DNA of 64,000 nt. Source: Tanypteryx hageni. Lineage: Eukaryota; Arthropoda; Insecta; Odonata; Petaluridae. The notes under the pieces are model-generated. The model saw nothing but the letters and a program-made list of their open reading frames with translations, did not search any database and was not told the DNA's origin. A program made the position numbers and the translations under genes. The stretch spans positions 64,418,682 through 64,482,681 of the forward strand of contig CM054116.1 of NCBI GenBank assembly GCA_028673005.1. The letters are read 5' to 3'. This document shows, one piece after another, positions 37,201-48,500 of the stretch; the stretch's first letter is position 1, and the number at the start of each line of letters is the position of its first letter.

Positions 37201-40200
37201 AATTAAAAAACTGGAGTTCCAATAATGCTACTGATAAATTTCATTCCAAATATGGGACTATTTAATATGACACGGAACATAATGAGATCACTTTATATGA
37301 AAATCGTGGAGACAGTTTCTTCTAATGGTACAAGAGTGATGATAGCATGTGTAACATTGTTGCCGTCAGAATGTGGTTTTACGGTTACATTTGAAAATAA
37401 TGCAATTTCTAATAGGACCAGCCTTTGTAGTAACAATCAATAAATCGCCTAGTCTGACAATGGACAAAATTTGACTTCTTAATACATTCAGTATTTTGCC
37501 ACTGACAATTTTACGTAGCAATATCAAGAGTAGGTGGTTTAAGTAATCAGGAATAGTGTTTAAAGAGAAACTTTTGGTAACATTGAAATTTTCTGTAATT
37601 GTGTTTTAAGTTAAAAATTCGCGAGTTTTGGTGTTGATTGTCAATTTTCACGCACATCAACCTGTAAATTATCGAACTTTTTTCTAAATTTCCCGCAGTG
37701 AAGCCCCGGGTTCTGCACTTTAATATTTTTAGATTTGTTTGTTTTTTGCTGTTGTCTGAAAATATATTATGTTTCTCGGACAATTAAATCGTCGCCTTTC
37801 CTAGCTGAATATTTCCTCCACCACCAGAAAATGAGACGTCTTTCTTAAACACGAGTGTCTCAATTATTTCTGCCCGTATGATTCCCGTTATAGCGGTCAC
37901 ATCCTTCTTATTCTTTAAAACCCCTGGCACTAGCCCGGGGTTTCTAGATCTCCCCGAGTCTTAGTGCAATACGCGCATAATTGATCTAATGTAATGCCCC
38001 TTAAAAAAAAAAATTGCCGGCCGACCTTGAATCTCTTTTTTTACCCCCTATAACGAATCATTGCATGGCGGAAATTCGTCTCCTTTGGATGACATTTCGC
38101 TCGATCTTTATAACGATAATGAGGCGCACGAAGATAACGACTTCGATACCGTCTGCACACGAATCTCCCCGAGGCCACCATTTCTTTTTTAACGAGTGGG
38201 TTTATTCTCTCTCTCTTTTACCTCCCTTCCCCTTTCATTCATCCCCAGCATGCCGTCCCAGAGAAACACAGCGGTAACGAAACACCGAAAACAATTACGG
38301 TCGCTGTCGTGACGAACTTTGACTTCCCGTCCAGAGCCATGAATGGAAAAGGGCCGCCACCTTCACGAAACTCCGCCGTAACCATACGGGCCCAATTTCT
38401 TCGAAATGAGAGTGAATCACCAAACTCCACGACGATTCGTTCCGCTCGCCATGAATGGCGGAAGGGTTCGGTCTGTTCGGTGAAATGTGCTTTAGGAGCG
38501 GAGTTTACCGAGAAAGGCGATTATGGTTTCTTATTTTCCGAAAGTCGTTTCGAGAGCTTTTCGCTTCCAATTATTCCTCGCGTGTTTTCGTTCGATGAAC
38601 GAGTTTGGGTTTTTCCCCCCCTGTCGGTCTTTCCGCCCATTAAAGGATTAGTGGAAACCTCTTCGTTCGCTCGCTAACTATTGGATAGAATTTGCGATCT
38701 TTCTCGTCTTTGTCGCTTTTGAGAATTAAAAAAAATTACCGTCCAAAAGAGAATTATCGAGCTCACCTCGCGGGTAAAGTCAAATGGATAAAATACTATT
38801 TCTCTCCAATACAGCAATTCCCTGCCACAGGTCGCCTCGTTCTTCATCGTTTCGCATATACGTCGTCAATGAATTATGAAACGTGTTTCATTATACGTTG
38901 TGTCGCTTTGCGAAATTCAAGAAATTCCAATATATAAAGTGAAACTAGAATTTTAAATCCTTGGAGCTTTTAATTTCATGTTTATTATTATTTAGGTCAT
39001 TTAATTTCATTTTGTGGTTAATTTCATTTTTCCACACCATATAACATCGCATAGTATATCCATTCACTGTATGTGGTCGCAGTGTTCAGTAGTTGCAACT
39101 TGAGAATCGTCCAAGGTGAATTTTTTTATATCTATTAATCTTGTTTATTTCATTTTTCTACTTTTTTAAACGGTAACTTATGTACTATATTATCATGTAT
39201 TATTTGGGATGCAAATGTTATAAATTTGCCACAAAATGCCCTCCAGAAACGTAACCCAAACTTTTATCATTACGTCTATGGGAAAATAGGTTTCGCTATA
39301 TGTCGCAGGATTCAGGAACGCACCTCACAATCAGACGTACAGCGTGGACTTACTGTCCTCGTAAAAAAAGTTGGTAACATCAAATGAGCATTTCGGCTGC
39401 AGAGCAGCCGTCGTCAGTGGTGATTTAGTAGTAGATTCTGTTAAGTATAGCTATTGGGGAGACATAGTTCATCCAATAAAAAAGAAATACTTGCAGCTAA
39501 CTTTTTGTGGTGATCTGAATGGGTTATATTCCTATTATGAATACTTTATTGTAACGATTCTACCATTTTTCTCCAATTGCGTTTCAGAGCTGCTTTCTTT
39601 TTCAATTTAAATTACTCTAAAATACGGATCGCAAGAATCCTCACGCTTCGTGATCATATGACGGAGTTAAGTTTCGCGAGAAAGGTTTTCATATCGTGGT
39701 TTTGTTTTCCACTTATCCATTTTATTTGTCTCTCTAGCGTGCGTTTTTTATAAGTTCAGATGTTTCCTGGTCTTTCTTATTTCTATGTTTCCTGGTCTTT
39801 CTTATTTCTATGTTTCTCGATATGTGACGCGGTTTCCGCATGGAAGAGTGTCACTGAATCAGATAGAGCGAAAAGAGTGATTCAGAGAGTATACGTGATG
39901 TAGCTTGGGTAGCCACTGAGCTAGGAATACATACAGTACATCTAACATATTTCTTTTGGTTTAACATTCTAAAGAAGTCTGGGTCTGTCCCGGATTCGTG
40001 AATGGTAAGATAGGGTAGGAACCGGTCTTCTTTGCGTTGGAAAAAGTATTTTTATAATCAGCAAAGTTTAAAGCACTAAATAACCTATTTAATCGATTCA
40101 TTCGAAATTTCTACATTTATTTTCCAAATTACTGAGTGATAAAACAGTAGTCCCCCGCCAACCGCGGTTTTGAATATTAGCGGTTGAAAAATTGTACTTG

Positions 40201-43200
40201 GTTTTGCCAGCCGCGGTATCCAGTCTTGGGTGTACGCGGTTCTCCGCTCGACCGTATCTAGTTGGCTAATAATAAGTTATGTGTTAACTAGTCTTTACCA
40301 AACGGGGAGGCATAGGAAAAAGGATTTTAATTTCCGGTAAAACCACTAATCAGTCGGGAGGTGAAGGCTAGAGGAATTTTATGCAAGCGTTTGTTTTACC
40401 GTCGTTTATTGACGCACAATGTTAGGCTAGTGACGTCTGCAGGTGCTGATCTCCTGTTATATTAATAACTAGCGCAATTGACCACTAAATATGACGGGAT
40501 TATCATAAAAGTATTCCAAATATATTGCAATTGCAAAAAATCAGTAAGATATGCTATGATCTTGTTTGGCTGTCATGCACAATCGAATCACTGTTTTCGA
40601 AAGTTATCTTTGTTTTAATTATATTTTTTAAATAGTTATTATCAGAGATGATGATGATGATTATATAAATATTTGCTGAAAATTAGAGGAAAATCAAATT
40701 TGCAGAAATTTACTTGAAATATATGAGCATATTATAAGTTATTTAAAGCGTATAGAATTTAACTTAATATTTGAATTATTACTTTCTTTCAACGGAAATA
40801 CGTTTTGAGGTCCCCTGAACACGTTTTGACAATTTTCTCGATGCCTGTGTGTGTGTGTGTGTGTGGGCGTGTGTATGTGATAGCTTTTTGTGGGTGCTCT
40901 AACTCAAAAACTATTAATAAGGTCGACGCGAAATTATATATTTAACATTTTTATAAAAGTCACAAGAACTGATTAGTTTTTGGTAAAAATCGGTCAACCG
41001 GAAGTGGGTGTTTACTCTTGTTACTTATCCGTTATTTTGAAATATTTGCTTTAATGATAAATGTAAAAATGTATTGGAATAAAAGTTGTAGGAAATTTAA
41101 TTTTCTACAACCTTTCTTTGATACATTTTCCCAGAGATATCTTATAAGAGATATATTATATTTTTAGCTGCCACCACCACGCCACCTACCGACGACTATT
41201 GTTAACAATTAACGCTTAGTTTTACGTCTTAGTAACGCTCCTTTTTATTTTCTTAATTATTGGAGCTTTGTGGGTATATCCAATATCAGAAGGCTATGGT
41301 TTGAGTTTATTTCTGTTCTTTGTAAAGTCTAAAATTTTCTCGCGGTTTCTTAAAATATTTATTATCATTTAACCTATTTGGAATTTTTAGAAATTTTACC
41401 GATATGGAGAAAGTCATGTGGTGGCCACATCAGATTTTTACTTTCTCCATATACGTAGTATGAGAAAGTATTGTTTTCATGAAAAAAATCGACCTCGAGA
41501 TTTCAACGATAATACATGTTTTAAGGGTCCCTAAACACGATCTGACTAGTTTCGCGATGGTGTCTGTCTGTCGGTCTGTATGTGATAGATTGTATGGGCG
41601 CTCTAACTCAAAAACTATTAATCAGGTCAACGCAAAATTTTATATTTAATATTTTTATTAAAGTTAGAAGATCTGATTAGTGTTTGGTAAAAATCGGTCG
41701 ACCGGAAGTGGGTGTTTACTCTTGTCACTTATCCGTTATTTTGAAATATTTGCTTTGATATTTGAAAAATGTAAAAATGTACTGGAAAATGTTGTAGGAA
41801 ATTTCATTTTCTACAACCTTTGTTTGATATATTTTTCCACATAATGCATTGTTTAAGAGATATCTTATATTTTTAGCTGCCACCACCACGCCACCTACCA
41901 AAGACTATTGTTAACAATTGACGCTTAGTAACGCTCCTTTTTCTTTTCTTAATGGTCAACCGGAAGTAAATATTGATAACGATCCTGGAGCAAACAACAT
42001 ATAATTTGCGATATAAATATGGAGAATCATGTGTTGCCCACATCAGTTTATTTTACTCTTATTAACGCGTAAAAACAGGATAAATTGTGAATGAATTCAA
42101 TTTACCATCGAAGGAAAAATGTGCAGTAACATTATGAACTAAATACATGAACTGCAGTGAGTTTTAACTATATTTTAAGATCACTATTTTCTTTTAACTA
42201 CATGTAGTAGTTTTGAATTTTTTTCTGAAAACTGGCTTTATTTAAATGCATTTAAATAAAAGTCATAAAATGTTTTTTTTTTCAATCCTATTAGAAATTC
42301 GGTTCGAAGTATTTGCTGTATTATCATTTAAAGAAATCCATTGAAAATTACGTTACCTATATTTAGTTTTATGAATTTCCGCCATTTTGCAATGACGCAT
42401 GATTCGATAGTATAAAATTTTTACTTTCTCCATATACGTAGTATAGGGGAAAGTATTGTATTCATGAAAAAAATCGACTTCGAGATTTCAACGGAAATAC
42501 ACATTTGGGATCCCCTGAACACGTTTTGACCATTTCCTCGATGATGTCTGTGAGTGTGTGTATGTGATAGCTTTTTGTGGGTGCTCGAACACAAAAACTA
42601 TTAATCAGGTCAATGCGAAATTTTAAATTTAACATTTTTATAAAAGTCAGAAGAACAGATTATTTTTTGATAAAAATCAGTCAAACGGAAGTGGGTGTTT
42701 ACTCTTGTCTCTTATCCATTATTTTGAAATATTTGCTTTAATATTTGATAAATGTAAAAATGTATAGGAATAAAAGTTGTAGGAAATTTCATGTTTTACA
42801 ACATTTGTTTGAAACATTTTTCCATATAATGCATTGTTTAAGAGACATCTTATATTTTTAGCTGCCACCACCACGCCACCTACCGACAACTATTGTTAAC
42901 ATTTGACACTTAGTTACGTCCTACGTTAGTAACGTTCCTTTTTATTTTCTTAATTGTTGGAGCTTTATGGGTATATCCAACATCAGAAGGCTGTGGTTTG
43001 AGTTTATTTCTGTTCTTTGGAAAGTCTAAAATTGTCTCGCAGTTTCTTAAAATATTTCTTATTATGTAACCTATTTGGAATTTTTAGAAATATTACAGAT
43101 ATGGAGAAAGTCATGTGGTGGCCACATCAGATTTTTTATAATCAATTATAATTTATTATTGTAATTTTTTTACTACAGATCCTTTTAATCCTATACAAAT

Positions 43201-45123
43201 GCTACGTCCTCTTCCTCTTTCTTCATTTCTGCTCATTCCCATTCTCTTCCTTCCTCCCTCTAATTACTTAATAGATTCAGTGAATAAGTTATACCCTTCT
43301 ATAGAAGTCTAATCCGTATTAAAGCACTAGATTGGTGCATTTATTATGAGGCTAAGAATAGAATACAACAATTCGGACAACAGTATATAAATAAAATGCG
43401 TGAAACTAAAAAAAATCGTATTAAAACGCAATTTTTGGATATTTACAAATGAGATTTAAATATTTCTCTTCGCATAAATAAGTTAAATACCTCATCCATG
43501 AAATATTTTAAAATTTAAACGAAAAGTTCTGTTTGTCAAGGAATGCCTTTTTGCGTGATTCATATATGCGATGCGAATTTATAACTCCGTTAAATTATAA
43601 GATGCACTGCAAAAAACTATGAAAATAACTATAAAATAGTGAATTACCAGAAATGTCAGCGTGAAATTATAACTGAAAAGAAATTAATGAAAAAGACGAT
43701 TTTAATTATAAAAAATTCGGGCGCCTACTCTCTCGTACTAAAGTATTCAAAGCACGCTTTCCTTACGCATATAGTAAAGTACGACAATACAATTTTGAGG
43801 TTTAACAATAACACGGTTGGAGGGGACCTATCGTTAAAAAGCTTAAAATTTTCCAATAAATGTGATTTAAACGTATAACTTGAGCGATTTCGAACCGAAG
43901 GCAAAAATCGACGATAAGAATAAGAATGTATGTTTGTTACTTTCTCCATATATGGGGAAAGTATTGTTTTCATGAAAAAAATCGACTTCGAGATTTCAAC
44001 GGAAATACATGTTTTGAGATCCCCTCAACACGTTTTAACCATTTTCTCGATGATGTCTGTGTGTATGTGATAGATTTTTTGTGGGTGCTCTTAACTCAAA
44101 AACTGTTAATTAGGTCAATGTGAAATTTTATATTTATAATTTTTATAAAAGTCAGAAGAACTGATTAGTTTTTGGTAATTATCGGTCATCCGGAAGTGGG
44201 TGTTTACTCTTGTCACTTATCCGTTACTTATTTGCTTTAATATTTGATAAATGTAAAAATGTATTGGAATAAAAGTGGCAGGAAATTTAATTTAATTTTC
44301 TACAACCTTTGTTTGAAACATTTTTCCATATAATGCATTGTTTAAGAGATATGTGTGTGTGTGTGTGTGGGCGTGTGTATGTGATAGCTTTTTGTGGGTG
44401 CTCTAACTCAAAAACTATTAATAAGGTCGACGCGAAATTTTATATTTAACATTTTTATAAAAGTCACAAGAACTGATTAGTTTTTGGTAAAAATCGGTCA
44501 ACCGGAAGTGGGTGTTTACTCTTGTTACTTATCCGTTATTTTGAAATATTTGCTTTAATGATAAATGTAAAAATGTATTGGAATAAAAGTTGTAGGAAAT
44601 TTAATTTTCTACAACCTTTCTTTGATACATTTTCCCAGAGATATCTTATAAGAGATATATTATATTTTTAGCTGCCACCACCCCGCCACCTACGGACGAC
44701 TATTGTTAACAATTAACGCTTAGTTTTACGTCTTAGTAACGCTCCTTTTTATTTTCTTAATTATTGGAGCTTTGTGGGTATATCCAATATCAGAAGGCTA
44801 TGGTTTGAGTTTATTTCTGTTCTTTGTAAAGTCTAAAATTTTCTCGCAGTTTCTTAAAATATTTATTATTATGTAACCTATTTGGAATTTATAGAAATAT
44901 TACAGATATGGAGAAAGTCATGTGGTGGCCGCATCAGATTTTTTTCTTTAAAATGGTCCAGGTTCGAAGATTATTCGATTGTTCAATAACTTCTAATTTA
45001 CTTTTGCAAAAGAGAAAAAAGCCTGCAAATGAAAAAAGGTATTTAAAGTGTTCTCTTATGGAGATTTGTGTAGAGCGTTACGGCAGACGGACCAACAGAC
45101 CAACGGACGGACGGACAGAATAA

Positions 45124-45183
<60 letters not shown>

Positions 45184-45431
45184 CACAGCTTACGGAAAAG
45201 GAAAGGTAAAATGGATATATGGATGGCAACAAGGTGTTGGGATGAGGAAACCCAGTGAACACTCACCAATCGGACGACTTCAGGTTGGCGAGGCCCCGGG
45301 GATGTCGAAGCGACACACGTAAAAGAACACTAAAACACAGAAACATCACAAAAGGAGAAGCTTTCGGAGTTATTCCTTCATCAGCTACAGAGAGAGAACT
45401 GGGTTTCCTCATCCCAACACCTTGTTGCCAT

Positions 45432-45528
<97 letters not shown>

Positions 45529-48500
45529 TATATAATAGGCCGTAATTATTTGTGATTTGCATGTGCTTTCTTTTTTTCTTTTATATAATAAACTTTTCTG
45601 AAGTATAACATGCAAAATTTTAACAGTGAAGTATACGTAATAGAACTTTAGGGACGTCTATCAGGGATTACTCCCTCTAACCCCCAATATCTCATAAGCC
45701 CTGGCCCTCGCCAACTGCGATTCTTTCAACCGTGAGTTAGTCTGGAACGGGGCTACTGTAGATGTGTATAATGGAATTATCAAATTTGTGCCCCATTGTG
45801 TAGTTAAACAGGGAACTATCGAGCTCCTCTTATAGCCGATAAAAAATCAAGAACATTTAAAAAATACTTGTCTCTCCAATAGCCCCAACAAAGTTGTAAA
45901 ATACACATGCGCATTTCGGCTACAAGGCAACCGTCTTCAATGACATTTCACCGAAAATAGATTATAAGAAATGCGCTTCTGGTTTTTTACAACCTTATTG
46001 CGACTATTGGAGATAATTGAGATAACTATTTTTTTAAATGCTTGTTTTTGAATACTATTGAGTAGTGGTTGGTTAAAAAAAGAAATGAATTGTGTTGCGA
46101 GAAAACGAAATTGCAAAATACGAATTTCTTTTGTTAATATAATAACCAGGTAATAGCGCAAAGCTGTTGTTTTAAGTCAACTAGAATTTTTGTCGGCAGA
46201 TGCTCGAAAAACTCTACGACGACTCAGCAAAGTTAGCCTTCCTGTTTGTAAAGTTTAGTCGAAATTATGCGGATGCCAGCAACGCCTTTTCAATCGAAGT
46301 GACACAATTCATAAAAATTTTACGATTCATCTCCTTGGCCGCGTGTTTCCCCTTAAAATTTCATAATTTGACGCCCTCTCTCTCTCTCTCTCATCGTTCT
46401 CATAAAAAAATAAAAAGACCACCCTCAACTCGCGTCAAGGTCTTTTCATTTCTGGAAGATGCGCGGTCATTTGTTTCGTAGTATCTGGCGAGAGATGCCC
46501 CCGTTTTCTATTTTCTAAATAATCACTCGTCTCCCTTCCGGCCGTATCCGAAAGAACGATTACGTTTCCAGACTTCCTACTTGCGTTATTGATGTTAATT
46601 TTTTTCAGAGGAAGCGCTCTCAATTACTCCCCCTTCCTTTGGCATCGACGTCCTTGTCGTGTCGGATGACGTCTCCGAATAATTCCCACCAAGTGCCACT
46701 TCCCTCCGTTTTGAATGAAAAGAAGGGAAGCCACTTCGGACGTCTTCCTCCTTTTCCTCCCACTAATATCCCTCCCTCTTTCTCTCCCCCCTCTCTCTCC
46801 TTTTGGATTTCCAGTGTTTGTCGAGGAGGAGTTCTACTCGGGAAGAAATTTACGCAGACTTCCTTTCTATCTCGGGGAGATGATAGAGACGAAGAGAGGG
46901 ACGGCGAGAGATAGATGGAGTGAGATCAGATGCTGCCGGCATCGACGCAGAGGGGTGATATGAAGGATGAGGGGAATAGAGGAAGGAAATTAAAGAGGGG
47001 AAGGGTTATAGAGATAAGGGGGAGGAAGAGGGAAGGCTAGGACTCGAGATGATTCCTCCTCGGAGGTCCTTGGCTGACCAGGCATGTCTCTCACTCGCTC
47101 GCGCCAGCCTCAACAAACGCTCATGCTTGCGGAGGATAGGAGAGGGGGAGAGAAGGGCGAGCGAGAGGTCAGAAAAGGCAGAGAGGAGGAAGGAGGGAAT
47201 AGTGTATGGGAGTTAGAAACAGGAAGCGGGCTGGGAGTGGCGGAGTATGTGTATGTGTGGTGGGATTGATGACAGCGGTCCGGTGCATTACTTGAATAGT
47301 TCGATGGAGGGGGTAGAGTGCGGATGAGGGAGGGATAGGATTAGGAACCTGCTGAGGAAACTTCCTTTAGGTAGAAGATCTCTCGACTCCCTCCCCCTTT
47401 CTCCTCCGCTATCTCTTTCCGCGCGGTCCATTTGCGGCGGGAGTTAGCGGGAAAAGGTCGTCGAGGATGTTGCAGGTGCCGGGTGAAGGGTTGTTTAAGG
47501 GCAAATATGTCTATCCGCGGCGTACCGACGTATCTTTCTCCCTCTCTCTCTCTTGGTAGCCTTTTTGCAGGACGTGATGGTTTGGGAAGTCGATGGGTTG
47601 CGTGGGTGCCCGCGCGGGAAATGGATGGCGAGGGGTCAGGGGAGGGAGAAAGATGAGTGGGAGGCGGCTCCCCATCTCTCGTGAAGGGTTTGAGGTGGTG
47701 CGTAGGAGGGAAGGAAGGGTTCGGTGGGGTGGTGGCGGAGGCGGGGAAGGGTGGGGTCGTAGATGGAATTAAGCCCGAGGGAAAGAGGGGGGGGAGGGGA
47801 TGGGGAGAGAGATTCTCCTGCCGCCGGCAAACGAACACAAATGCCCGGGAGTGGGGCTTAAGGGGGACAGGAAATGACGTAGGTCGCGTGGAGGCGGATA
47901 TGTATCGTGTTTGTGTGAGTGTGTGTGTGTGTGGAGAGGGAGGAAGGGGTTGGTGAATGGAGGATATATGGGAGCTGGAGGAAGAGGGTGGTCTGTGGGA
48001 GGGAGGAGGAAGGAAGGGGGAGGGGCGGTAAAGAGAGAGATGGAGATGAGGTTCTCTTTCCCGAATCGGTTGAATGAAGAGGATGACAAGGGAGGAACAC
48101 CACGCACACACACACACACTCTCTCTCCTTGGACATCTGAGTGGGTGGACATTTGGAAACAGGAAAAAGCTCATGACACTATTTATGTACGTCGTTTTTT
48201 TTAGCATTATGTTTAATCGGATGAAGGGCTCCGTTTTTTCGGACGGTCCTCGGCGCAGGAACTCGCCCAAAAGGGAATAGAGAGTGAGGGGTTTTAATTT
48301 TTAATAAATTATTGCCCTCGACGGTTGCCGGATTGCTCTCTTTAATTATTCGTATAATCTTCCGTGCCCACGCTTAAAATTTCTCTGCCGTCTACTTTAG
48401 GTGACAAGACAAAACGCCCGTTTTTTTTAGCGGCTCGAGCGGGATTTTTCGTAGGACGTATGTACATGTGATGTCTTAATAACTCCTAATCATACTATTC

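Noticed and set aside
45255..45615. ORFs rich in Ile-Tyr repeats
   Set aside because: Translation of the (TA)n microsatellite.
47341..48270. 309-codon minus-strand ORF
   Set aside because: Pro/Ser/His/Thr-rich translation from a polypurine tract, with other long ORFs overlapping in other frames; no homology recognised.
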